Shown here in pieces: positions 55,501-64,000 of a DNA stretch of 64,000 bases (the stretch's first letter is position 1; each line of letters begins with the position of its first letter). Location: contig MU623443.1 in NCBI GenBank assembly GCA_025201765.1, positions 62,001 through 126,000 of the forward strand, in the 5' to 3' direction. The notes beneath the pieces are model-generated. The model saw only the letters and a list, made by a program, of their open reading frames with translations, was not told the DNA's origin and made no database searches. The DNA comes from Daldinia sp. FL1419 (lineage: Eukaryota > Ascomycota > Sordariomycetes > Xylariales > Hypoxylaceae). Both the position numbers and the translations under genes were made by a program.

Positions 55501-58364
55501 AGGTTCGACATGTCAAGGATATTCAACCATTAGAAGAACGTTTAGCCAAATTCCCAGGACCTTTGAAGGGCAAATCAAAGAAGAAAGAAACTGTGGCATG
55601 GCTGACAGCTGGCATCGAGGCTCTTGAAAGGAGTCTTCCAAACCTGTCCTTCTTACAGGTTGTCTCGCACGAGGACAAGAGAGCTGTTGAGCGGGTATTA
55701 CTGTGGAAAATTCTGCGGGTTCTCATTGAAAACGACGGCCTTCTCGAGGGAAATCCTACAGTGGAGAAGGCTGTCAGGGAAGTTATCTCACCTGGTCTTG
55801 AGACTAGTAATCCAGAGCTTGCGACTGCCGTTTCTACGGGGGCTGATTTGACGGGAATTTCCTCAACTATGACTAACATGCAGGCGGATGCTGTCGATTC
55901 TACGACGGTCGAGCAGATCCGGCACCATCTGTTGTCTGGCGACCGGGAGAAGGCAGTCTGGGCTGCGGTAGACAAGAGACTTTGGGGTCACGCGATGCTT
56001 ATTTCGAACACGATGCAAAGTCCAGAATTGTATAAAAAGGTCGCGCAAGAATTCATCAAGAAAGAGGTGAATCATCCCGGTCACGGAAATGAGTCTCTTG
56101 CTGCCCTTTACGGTGTTCTTTCTGGGAATTTCGAGGAATCGGTAGATGAGCTCGTCCCTGTCCACGCACGGGCAGGTCTTCAGTTAATATCTACTTCTGC
56201 TTCCACTGGTGCATCTCAGGACGCATTGGCCGGTCTCGACAAATGGCGCGAGACACTTGGCTTAATACTCAGCAATAGAAGCTTTGGTGATGCACAAGCC
56301 TTAAAGTCGCTTGGCAATCTTCTTTCTGGATACGGGAGAGCGGAAGCAGCTCATATTTGTTACATCTTTGCGAAGAACTGCGCTATTTTTGGTGGTCTTG
56401 ATGACCCTAACGTCAACTTTGTCCTTGTTGGAGCCGATCACCGTCGCCAAGCCGACCAGTTTGCAAAAGAGACAGAGGCCTTACAGCTTAGCGAAGTATA
56501 TGAGTACGGGTTGTCCCTCACGGGAGGCTCGAGCATTGTTCACAGCTGCCCGCATTTGGCCGCTTATAAGCTACAGCATGCTATGACCCTTGCTGAATAT
56601 GGGTTTAGAGATAAGGCTTTACAGTACTGCGAGGGTATCTACAACGCGATCACTGCGCAAACGAAGAGGTCGCCTTACTACCACCCTGTTCTGGAGTCTG
56701 CTGTAACGGATCTTATGGCGAGATTGAAACAAGCTCCAAAAGAGGAGTCGTCTTCGTGGATCCCGAAGCCCAGTATGAACCAAGTATCCAACAATATGTG
56801 GAACCGCTTCAACAAATTTGTTGCTGGTGACGACGACGAGGGTACCGGCAATGCAGCGTCAGGTGAAGCCGGTGCTGAGTCTGGCCCCTTCGCTCGTCTT
56901 GCAGGTGGGACGCCGACAATCAGTCGGTCTCCGTCCGTGTCGAATTTCGAAGTATACGGAAACAGCAACCAGTCACCTACCCTCCCAGCTACTAAGGCTG
57001 CTTCACGCTATGCACCAGTAGCATCTCAGGCCTCGGGTAACCCATATGATCCCAGTGCCTATAACCCAGCTCCTAGGTCTTCAATGGAAAGGACCTCGGG
57101 CGAGATTACACGGAGCTCTGTTGAGTTGCCAGCAAGAAGGGGATCAGATATGCAATCTGGATATGGAAGTCCTTACACTCCTGATCATAATGCGTCTACC
57201 TCTGCATATCGGCCTGCGCCATCTGTCACCTCTCAGACATCACCGTACATGCCAATCTCTCTAGGCTCAGACTCGGCCCCACAAGCTACGGGTATCGGAA
57301 TTTCCTTCCCTGGTTACGATCCATATGGAGCTGCGCAAACCTCACCAAACCCCAATACTTCTCAGTCGCAAACTTCACCTACGGAGTCGAAACCGGAAGT
57401 TTCGGTAAACGATACGAGCGCGACTCAGGGTTACCAGCCCCCTTCATACGGATATGAGCCGCCATCAATTAATACATTTGAGGCACCTGCGGAAAAACCT
57501 GAAAGTTTCTCAGGTGGATATGAGCCACCTTCATACCAGCCATCCAGCTTCGAACCCCCGTCGTACGAGCCGGGCCCGGGTGGTGATGAGGGCGACTCTC
57601 CAAATGAGTCGAAGCCTAAGAAGAAGAGCTTCTTTGACGACGACGAGGACGACATTCCTGGTCTGAAGCCGCAAGGAAAGAGTAAGGCGGAAATAGACCG
57701 GGAGAACGCGGAAATGGTTCGGAAGATTGCTGAGGAAGAAGGTAAGTGCATAACTAATGTCCCTGAATTGCCTGTGACTGACAGATCTATAGAAAAACGT
57801 GCTGCTGAGGCAAAGGCAGCTAAGAAAGGTTGGGGCTTTGGGGGATGGTTTGGTGGCGGTAAAAAGGAGTCACTTGAGCCGGCCAATAAGCCCATCAAGG
57901 CTAAACTTGGTGAGGCCAGCAGCTTCGTGTACGACCCAGAACTCAAGCGTTGGGTCAACAAGAAACCGGGAGCCGAGAACACTCCTGTTAAATCGGCTAC
58001 ACCGCCGCCTCCTCGTGCTAACAGTACCCCTCCACCACCGGGACCTACGTCGGCTCCTCCAGGAGGCGCTCCTCCTACTGGCCCTCCCCGTTCACATCTG
58101 ACACCCGCACCTACACTACTAAGAAGTGCCGTGTCCCACGATAACCTAACGGTTCCCGGCCGCGCACCGCCTATGATGCGGTCCGTCTCGGGTCAAAGCA
58201 CTAGTAGTGCCCCCGGCGGGCCCCCCAGCGCGCCGCCTAGCAGACCGGCTACAAGCCTCAGCAATGCGAGCAGCATCGACGACTTACTTGGTGCGGCAGG
58301 CCCTCGAAGGGGTGCCAAGAAGGCGAAGAAGACGGGACGTTACGTTGATGTTATGGCGAAATAA
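52512..58364 (+). CDS. SEC16: COPII coat assembly scaffold SEC16
   Basis: Large peripheral scaffold that organises COPII budding at ER exit sites by binding Sec13/31 and Sec23/24. The whole span is open (1950 codons), but 57742-57792 has all marks of an intron (GTAAGT, TAACTAATG branch, CTATAG acceptor) and is 51 nt long. Spliced product 1933 aa. The N-terminus (1-500) is acidic and disordered; 500-940 is Pro/Ser-rich (PPxSRYSPAPP repeats). The conserved central domain starts at about residue 953 (WRGCPIVTWGVGGTLVTSFP) and runs through the ACE1-type alpha-solenoid to about 1420 (HICYIFAKNCAIFGGLDD, HLAAYKLQHAMTLAEYG). The C-terminal conserved block (KKGWGFGGWFGG...KAKLGEASSFVYDPELKRWV, about 1770-1810) precedes a Pro-rich tail ending in GRYVDVMAK, which is typical of fungal SEC16. 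Confidence 0.95.
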   Translation: MDAPSATWHPAKMPDTNHDNNRISELDSTQNQDVNTHDEQAIEHPAQDMLNNEIIEEGAKPQQSSDSVFLDQFNHDDAGDSGWDLSGPSPAATAQGEEDAVVPDYEHELAQAEATRASKAAKHSSTTSFARTVSHEVSFNDDEESELSLQRSDTDPFKFMPPSERTNSFPVVPQREDAAEGESDHQPSSTQAQDILHDLEKDDLDGDLVPQPEFPDNLGEDQHVDDEAGAAGSSSQQYVGGELVGAEEEESDARFEEGLPLISQTEQHDPESHREPEASSLGDAFAQDDIEGGADFFSQVTKDATRLEGDASLEHALQRKSTSMVMGQVTDSATGVEGPDSELPSPVKDDTAEEPANLDTPAHDVVNGDSETHPKEDADTKPEAVDIDAKWAAAFDDDEDFLLDSTAETKELDPADIFGSDDEGFLDDAAEETPAAPVVSVSQPNIPVQPQSASLNGRYTPVQQPAQLSPNPYAPAPVVSQVQSPQLSAFAHPATAPPPRMGGFEPPPKPAMPKAQSFADKAKGGYTSPYDLPMEVVKPKKRISMQQLPRANSASLGPPAGPPRSASMYNQPPPTGGSNASLSPPGSSHSSQPPPPLAVPASQKSTPQLKPKPSFFEDLPLASKPRPASRHSHLSASPQLSPYGQPPQGPPHGTPLTSPTSYPPHSPQDQPAAIASLVAPERVNPYASLQSNSLPTPSAPPVAASRYSPAPPQLSVANGVPPPASSRYSPAPPPVRSAGGGYTAVPPPVLAHQPRTSSPLAHSHFEVAHDRPIPAPMNSEGTSERRSSSSQYEPRLTRVPSLPPTQEVEEEQSLLRSPPVASKAASESKYSPRQARHTPPPLGSPAYSAISPPKRAVSSYIPMSPASVSVPHKEVNFVPPPRSQTQSPGALYGNRVGARVVDPVPRPSSVQGASSPREIPNADAARPAIRARGMSQHLNLVPPTDGREQDPLKRWRGCPIVTWGVGGTLVTSFPTDVPRYGISQALPMIVRSPGEVKVRHVKDIQPLEERLAKFPGPLKGKSKKKETVAWLTAGIEALERSLPNLSFLQVVSHEDKRAVERVLLWKILRVLIENDGLLEGNPTVEKAVREVISPGLETSNPELATAVSTGADLTGISSTMTNMQADAVDSTTVEQIRHHLLSGDREKAVWAAVDKRLWGHAMLISNTMQSPELYKKVAQEFIKKEVNHPGHGNESLAALYGVLSGNFEESVDELVPVHARAGLQLISTSASTGASQDALAGLDKWRETLGLILSNRSFGDAQALKSLGNLLSGYGRAEAAHICYIFAKNCAIFGGLDDPNVNFVLVGADHRRQADQFAKETEALQLSEVYEYGLSLTGGSSIVHSCPHLAAYKLQHAMTLAEYGFRDKALQYCEGIYNAITAQTKRSPYYHPVLESAVTDLMARLKQAPKEESSSWIPKPSMNQVSNNMWNRFNKFVAGDDDEGTGNAASGEAGAESGPFARLAGGTPTISRSPSVSNFEVYGNSNQSPTLPATKAASRYAPVASQASGNPYDPSAYNPAPRSSMERTSGEITRSSVELPARRGSDMQSGYGSPYTPDHNASTSAYRPAPSVTSQTSPYMPISLGSDSAPQATGIGISFPGYDPYGAAQTSPNPNTSQSQTSPTESKPEVSVNDTSATQGYQPPSYGYEPPSINTFEAPAEKPESFSGGYEPPSYQPSSFEPPSYEPGPGGDEGDSPNESKPKKKSFFDDDEDDIPGLKPQGKSKAEIDRENAEMVRKIAEEEGKCITNVPELPVTDRSIEKRAAEAKAAKKGWGFGGWFGGGKKESLEPANKPIKAKLGEASSFVYDPELKRWVNKKPGAENTPVKSATPPPPRANSTPPPPGPTSAPPGGAPPTGPPRSHLTPAPTLLRSAVSHDNLTVPGRAPPMMRSVSGQSTSSAPGGPPSAPPSRPATSLSNASSIDDLLGAAGPRRGAKKAKKTGRYVDVMAK
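57742..57792 (+). other. In-phase 51-nt intron in SEC16
   Basis: GTAAGT donor, TAACTAATG branch site and CTATAG acceptor. The length is a multiple of three and there is no internal stop, so retention would insert 17 residues (GKCITNVPELPVTDRSI plus junction effects) instead of truncating the protein. Splicing gives the uninterrupted charged helix AEEEEKRAAEAKAAKKGWGFGG. Confidence 0.75.
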
Positions 58365-59183
58365 AGAAGGCAGGAATGCATTGAATGGCGATAAATGACT
58401 AACTGACACATGCATGCATCATAATGGACAAGAAATAGCGGGATTGGCAAGGCACAGGCGCGGGCGCAAGGGCTTCCTTACATTGATACATCTTACGGCT
58501 CGGAGGCTCGAATACGTGCGGCGTGGCTGACTTGTATTATATAGAACTAGAGATTCTTGTAATAAAACGACGAACGGCTATAGGAAGCCGGTATGTGTGC
58601 CAAGAGAATGATTAGTTTTGGATGCGCGTTTTCGCTTTGGGCTTGGTGAAGTCACTTGAAGTGGAACGACGTTTGATGAGCCCCTATTTTAAGGAGGCAC
58701 TGCTGGGAGTATACAGAACAGACAACTTAATTTACAACTTGATATCAGAACGCCTTGGGTTGAAAACGAACGGTTGGCACGTGACACCCTCAACCCCTTT
58801 TCCCAAGTCGAATCACGTTTTCGGAATAGGCCTAAAATATCCGGACCGGCATATCCTTACAAAAGCCGCCAGTGTAACGTGAAAGGACCAACGCGAATTA
58901 ACTCTTGTTGGAAGCAAACGCTCTCGCTCCATTTCTTTCCTAGATGACATCATGACATCGTAGATCCGCGCGTTAAAACTCGCTGCGAACTTTGTACTTG
59001 GAGATATGATGACGCGGCCCGGCCGGTGGACCGGGTGGTTTGTAGGTATAAAGAGTATATGCTCTTGGCATCTGTTTGTATAAGTATTCTCACCTAGACC
59101 TCCTTTTTCCTATTTATATTGACATTTTTGTCCCTAGTCTCTGTCCCCCTATAGAAGCAACTATCTAGGTTAATACGTCCGTC
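58365..59183. other. Intergenic region between the SEC16 and hydroxyacid dehydrogenase genes
   Basis: No gene recognised. An 86-codon frame at 58622-58882 has no features. Directly upstream of 59184 the sequence is pyrimidine-rich (CCTCCTTTTTCCT, about 59099-59111; CTCTGTCCCCCTATAG), fitting a promoter or leader of the next gene. Confidence 0.5.
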
Positions 59184-60587
59184 ATGGCACCCCACACTCA
59201 CCCCCCCAGCACCCGTCCCAACACGGAAAAGCACGCGGACCCGGACCCCATCGCCTACGAGGCAGAGGTCTATCAGCGGGGGTTGCGGTACCAGCGGCCG
59301 CCGTTTACGTTCAAGCCTTTAGAATGGGAGCCGCTGGCTGCGGAGCGCATGTCTGCCGATGCGAGGGGGTACGTGCTTGGGTGTGCGGGGACGGGGGAGA
59401 CGGCGAGGAGGAATAGGGAGGCGTTTGGGAAGTGGTGTGTCGTGCCGAGGAGGTTGGGGATGGGGAGGGTTGAGAAGGGGGGAAAGGTGTTTCCGGACCT
59501 TTCGGTAAATGTGTTCGGAAGGAAATTGTCCTTTCCCATTGCCTGCGCCCCTGTTGGAGTGCAGAAAATCATGAATCCGGACGGGGAGCTAGCTGCCGCC
59601 AGGGCAGCGGCAAGGGAGAAAGTCCCGTTTATTCTGAGCACGGCGAGTAGTGCTAGTATCGAGGACGTAGCGCGGGCGAGCGATTCTGGAGCGGAGGAAG
59701 GGGAGAAGGCGGAGAGGTGGTTCCAGTTATACTGGCCGGCGAGGGAGCATGACGATATCACGGTCTCGTTACTCGAGCGGGCGAAGAGGAGCGGGTTTAG
59801 CGTGTTGGTGGTGACACTTGATACGTATATTCTAGGCTGGAGACCGAGTGATATGGATAATGGGTGAGAAATTGCTCCCTTTATCCCCCTTTTTGACTCG
59901 TGTTTCGTAACTAGGGCTACATTAGCTGACCGCGAAATCACAAGATACAACCCCTTCCTACGCTCCGATCAAGTCGGCATCGCAATCGGCCTCTCAGACC
60001 CAGTATTTCAGTCACATTTCCAGCAGAAGCACGACGGCCGCTCGGTAGAACAAGACCTAGGCGCGGCGGCGGCAGAATGGACGCGTACTATCTTCCCTGG
60101 CACAACGCACACTCTCGACGGCGTAGCGTTCCTGCGCGAGCACTGGGACGGGCCGATCGTGCTCAAGGGGATCCAAAGCGCAGCCGACGCGCGTGAAATC
60201 GCGGCCTCGGGACTAGCCGACGGTATCGTAGTGTCTAACCACGGCGGACGCCAAGCAGACGGGGGCGTGAGTTCCCTAGGGGTACTGCCCAGCATAATCG
60301 AAGCCGTTACCCCCGCCAACGGAAGCAGGAAGCTTCAGGTCCTCTTCGACTCTGGGATCCGCAGCGGCGCGGATATCGCCAAAGCGTTGGCTTTGGGGGC
60401 GGATATGTGTCTTATCGGACGGCCGTACGTATACGGGCTGGTCCTTGGTGGGGAGGAGGGCGTTGCGCATGTGTTGAGGAGTTTGCTGGGGGATTTGGAG
60501 TTGACGCTGCATCTCTCAGGGATAGGGTCCGTGGCGAAGGAGGATTTGAATAGGGGGGTGCTTGTCAAGGAGGATGAACTGGTTTAG
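59184..60587 (+). CDS. FMN-dependent alpha-hydroxyacid dehydrogenase (lactate oxidase/dehydrogenase type)
   Basis: TIM-barrel flavoenzyme oxidising an L-2-hydroxy acid such as lactate or glycolate. Exons 59184-59863 and 59945-60587, joined by a GTGAGA...CACAAG intron, give 440 aa. The junction yields DNGYNPFL, fitting the family. Active-site elements: PIACAPVGVQK with FMN contacts, QLYWP (Tyr near the substrate carboxylate), VLKGIQ (FMN Lys, about residue 300), SNHGGRQ (catalytic His and substrate Arg, about 325), DSGIRSGADI and GADMCLIGRPY (FMN phosphate loops). No cytochrome b5 domain, so not a cytochrome b2. The N-terminus (MAPHTHPPSTRPNTEKH) shows no targeting signal, suggesting a cytosolic or peroxisomal enzyme; the C-terminal DELV is not a PTS1. 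The close relative is the lactate 2-monooxygenase-like group. Confidence 0.93.
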
Positions 60588-61788
60588 GTTGTCTTCTTGG
60601 TCAGTAAAGGGATGGGCGTAAGTGCTGGTGTTGGTGTTGGTGTTAGAGACGGAGTAGATGCGTGGCTTTGTTTGGAAGTTTGAAGAGTTCGAATACTTCG
60701 AATACTTGAAGGAACGATAATACATAATAATACATCGAGCATAACAGTACCGCCACCAAGCTTCGTGGTTGCATGTATCCTGTTGAAACGCGCCCCTAAA
60801 AAAAAACCCCCAAAATCAATACCGAGTTTATGGTATCTGGTTTGTTCTAACCTAGTTAATTACAACATAACTACCTAGGTAGTAAATCCATAAAGTCTTA
60901 ATCATTAACTCCTGAATTTCTACCTAGATAAATTACTAGCCTTGCCGCGGGATAGCCACCAAGACGTTTAAATAACCCGAGTGACAAAAGCCTAACCAAC
61001 TTGTGCTGGTCAAGATTCCTAGATAGTACAGAGTCATTGCTAAATCATACAAAAAAAGTACTAGGTTAGAGAGATTAAGCAAGAAGCGAATTATTAAGAT
61101 ATCCCTTGATCGTAGAGTCTACAAACCTAGGTAATATACTATGCTTATGTACGTCCCTTTTCCCACACTCGCTTTCCCCTTACTCTCTTCCAACTAGGTT
61201 AACCTTCACCAGTCCTTATAAACACGTCCCACATCCTCCAACATGAGAAAAGGGGTTTGGCCAGTCGGTCCAAAAACTCCCCCCTTTCCTTTTCCTCCGC
61301 TGACAAAGGGAAATCTGGCCCGGTCTGGCCTTGTCTCTCTTCCTTCACACCTCTAATAAAAGTCCCTTCTCTAAATAGCTTAGACAGACTATCTTGCTGC
61401 CAAACCGAGTGTAAACTAATATACACTTATTGAAGATGATCGAGATTAGGAACCGCTTATGGCACAAGTGATGTGATGCGTCGGAATCGAATGGTGGGTT
61501 TTCCTTGCTTATATGCACTGAAGCCTTTGCCAAACAGGAGCATTAGTTCAGTGACCCGGGTTTAAGACGAGTAATTATATAATATAGGTAGTCTCCGAAC
61601 TTCACTCGTACGTGAGCCGTAGTTTCGAACTGTTTTGTAGTAGCTTGATAAAACTCATGCATCAGTGCTTCGAATACAATTCCCATGGGTTTGGTTGGGT
61701 ATTATATCGTAGACATTATATATCGTATCGGTTAGATAGATGGAAGCTAGTGGGACTTCAATCCAGTACTGCTCTCTGTACTGTTCTT
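60588..61788. other. Intergenic region between convergent hydroxyacid dehydrogenase and formin genes
   Basis: No gene seen. Short repeats: GGTGTT in three tandem copies at about 60625-60645 and TTCGAATAC twice at about 60689-60706. The palindrome ACTACCTAGGTAGT at 60870-60883 is identical to that at 44160-44173. More CCTAGGTA/CTAGATA-type motifs lie at about 60922, 61018 and 61127-61135. Confidence 0.55.
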
Positions 61789-64000
61789 TCATTCCTCCGC
61801 CGCAACTTCAGCCGGCGTTTCTTCTGGTATAGGTGTTTTAGCACCTTCATCCGTTTCAGCGGTACTGGAATTCGGACCGGAACCGCCCTTCAGTCGCCGT
61901 CGTCTGGCTCTCCTCTCTTCCGCTGCTGATTTTCTTAAACTATCTCTCTTTTCCGGATCGTTGTCGTCAGCCCCGTCACCTCCTCTCATGTCTTGCAACA
62001 TCATTGCAGCTCTCTGAGCTAGGCCATCCTCTTCTCCATCTTCGACCACTGAAGGAGCTTCACCAGGAGATGGGAAATCTGGACTAAGGGGATTGTTGTC
62101 CGAATCTGCGACACTGTTGGTACTCTCCTTCGTGATATTAGTATCGGCTTCTGGTATTTCATTGAGATCGGGTATTTTCTGGCCCGAAGCGATGCGAACT
62201 TGGTGGCGGTCCTTGAGACGTGCGCGCCTTCTTCGGTCTCTTTGGTCTCTTGTTTGTGGCGCCGCAGCGCGCAGTTTCTCTAGGAGCGAGTCCATCGCAC
62301 CCGCAGAGGCCGGCGATGGTGGACCACTCTCGACAGCTCCAGTGACCCTAAGCTGACCATGCTTTCGCTTCATGTTCGCTTCATTCCTGCGCCTTGTCTC
62401 TTCATATTGTATGTTCTTGTCTCTGCTCTTCTTCCACTCCTGGAGGAAAGTAGCCAGCTTCGCGAAAAAATCGCGACGCGCGTTATCGTCCTTCGGATCT
62501 TCACCATAAAAGACCATGATGTCATCATATGTGCGAACCATCTCCTCCAGGTACAAGGACATCTGTTCTGCCTTTCGGCGAGCATCCTTCATGCACCTTT
62601 GAACGACTTGGGAGACACGGTCCTGAGGATGGAACTTCTTAGGGTCGCTAAGGTTGCCGCTGTCTAGTGACATCTGTATGTTACGAATGTTATCCACGTA
62701 TTTCCTTGCATCTGCTTGCAGTTGCTCGATATTGATCTTCTGGGCGGCGATAACGGCTTGGATATCGTTCGTGAAACCCTCCCATTCGGGGTATTGGTTG
62801 CGAACGATACGTTCAACAAGATCTGCAAGTGTCGACTGGTTTTTATCATCTTTTACCATTCCTAAACGGGCGAGGGAGCTAAGCTTGAAACCTCTTGCTT
62901 GCTTATTGGCGTCGTTCATGTAGTTACCGATATCGAGAATCAACCCGAGTACGTTCATTAGGGAGACGGAATCTCTCAGAGCCTCAGATACTGATACGAC
63001 GTGACGTATCTTCTCGTTAATTTCGTCGTAATCAGCTTCGTAGCTCCTCGTCAAGGCTAGCGCACGTATCCTACTCTTCCAGTAATGGTGCAGCTCGAAG
63101 GCTGTGTATAGGTAGATCTGATCCTGTCGAGTAAGTTCATTTGGATCTTGTTCGCGATTCTCTTTGCTGGCTTCTGGTCCTGTCCAATCCTTGCTATACG
63201 GCGCCATAAGTTTAGCTGTGTTGTCTGGAATATTGCATAGATCATCCTTTAGGAGGAAATCCATGACAACAGGATTATCAAGTATCTCCTTGTCACATTG
63301 AATAATCATTTGAACAATCTTTTCTACGGAGCATTGTGAAAATTTGGCAAAAGCAATTTCTGGAATAAATCAGCATTTCTGTACGTATTGTTAACTTTTA
63401 TACGTGGATGGAACTTACCGTAAGCTTTCCGAAGATCACTAGAGATAATCTGCTTCTTGTCATCTTTCTTAGAGGTGCCAACTCCGAGCTTCTTAATTTC
63501 CTTGGCCATAAACAGCTTCTCGACTTCATCAAGAATACCCTTCTTGCTAAGCTCAGCATATTTCTCTTCTCTGGCTTCTGCGGAGGGGGCATGTGCTGCC
63601 CAGTGACTGGTTTCAGGGGTGTCGACCTTATCCCAGTGGAGTGCCTTGAGCTTCCTCTTTGGCCTGACGACGGGGAGGCCGATTGTTGGAGCCGCCGTGA
63701 AGTTATTTTGCGCAGAGAGGAAGTGGCCGGACATGGCGCCAGGCATTGGAGGGGGAGGGGGAGGCATTCCTCCTGGAACACCGGGCATAGGAGGCGGCGG
63801 CGGAGGCGGCGGCGGACCACCTGCAGATGACATTCCTGGCATCGGGGGAGGTGGAGGGGGCGGAGGGGGCGGAGGAGCAGCCCCTGGAATGTGGCCAGGC
63901 ATTGGCGGAGGAGGGGGAGGTGGTGGCGGTGGCGGTAATCCGGGGATTTGACCTGGCATTGGAGGGGGCGGAGGAGGTGGTGGAGCAGCCGTGTCGCTAA
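61789..64000 (-). CDS. Formin (BNI1/SepA-type) C-terminal part, 5' end outside the window
   Basis: Actin-nucleating formin needed for polarised growth and cytokinesis. Minus-strand exons 63419->64000 and 61789-63359, joined by a GTAAGT...CCAG intron; the frame stays open to the window edge, so the GTPase-binding/DID N-terminal half is missing. Order: FH1 with several PPPPPPPPPPPMPG-type profilin-binding blocks (about 63725-64000); FH2 from KLKALHWDKVD (lasso/knob, near 63640) through LMNVLGLILDIGNYMNDANKQARGFKLSSL (the GNYMN core); a charged linker; and DAD AGAMDSLLEKLRAAAPQT followed by a basic cluster (RDQRDRRRRARLKDR, near 62210-62310), which mediates autoinhibition with the missing N-terminus. 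The tail is acidic. All conserved FH2 blocks look intact. Confidence 0.95.

Noticed and set aside
63398..63951. Gly-rich and Arg-rich frames antisense to or shifted from the formin
   Set aside because: They are the FH1 proline codons read on the other strand or in another frame.

Overview
This window is a filamentous ascomycete (Pezizomycotina) chromosome segment, probably Sordariomycetes. The evidence is short GT-AG introns of about 45-120 bp, small intergenic gaps, and orthologues of fungal housekeeping genes. There is also one extremely AT-rich island of the kind left by repeat-induced point mutation (RIP). The order was inferred from gene style, not from a marker gene.

Layout. 1-1065 (+): 3' part of an L-serine/threonine dehydratase. 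1227-2299 (-): NAT9-type GNAT acetyltransferase. 2850-4719 (-): mitochondrial methionyl-tRNA synthetase. 5868-8787 (-): RAD16. ~10178-12136 (+): RAD7. RAD16 and RAD7, the two partners of the global-genome nucleotide excision repair complex, lie divergently across a 1.4 kb shared intergenic region. 13027-14583 (+): flavin monooxygenase. 14919-16124 (-): secreted class-3 lipase. About 17.4-23.1 kb: AT-rich island. It contains a 4.6 kb block bounded by 42-bp inverted repeats, with striking strand-asymmetric loss of C or G. 24706-27587 (+): secreted GH3 beta-glucosidase with an unusual double intron. 28169-28687 (-): mitochondrial ribosomal protein bL34m, a small spliced gene that is easy to overlook. 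30529-32661 (+): CAF-1 large subunit. 34765-35950 (-): eIF4E-family cap-binding protein. 37881-38657 (-): YOP1/REEP ER-shaping protein. 40297-42957 (+): RFX-type transcription factor. 44307-46154 (+): aspartokinase. 47081-48085 (+): KIN17. 49458-51030 (+): FAD-dependent (DAO-fold) oxidoreductase. 52512-58364 (+): COPII assembly factor SEC16. 59184-60587 (+): FMN-dependent alpha-hydroxyacid dehydrogenase. 61789-64000 (-): C-terminal part of a formin, running off the window end.

The genes are mostly independent housekeeping functions: translation, DNA repair and chromatin, secretory pathway and ER shape, cytoskeleton, amino-acid metabolism. Two secreted hydrolases flank the AT-rich island. Several genes touch DNA damage or chromatin (RAD16, RAD7, CAF-1, an RFX/Crt1-type regulator, KIN17), but only RAD16/RAD7 are close neighbours. 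I saw no secondary-metabolite cluster, CRISPR array, rRNA or convincing tRNA gene.

The items most worth following up are the inverted-repeat-bounded island and its strand-switching base composition, the one-nucleotide exon predicted in the beta-glucosidase, the RAD16-RAD7 arrangement, and a TACCTA/TAGGTA palindrome family scattered through the noncoding DNA.
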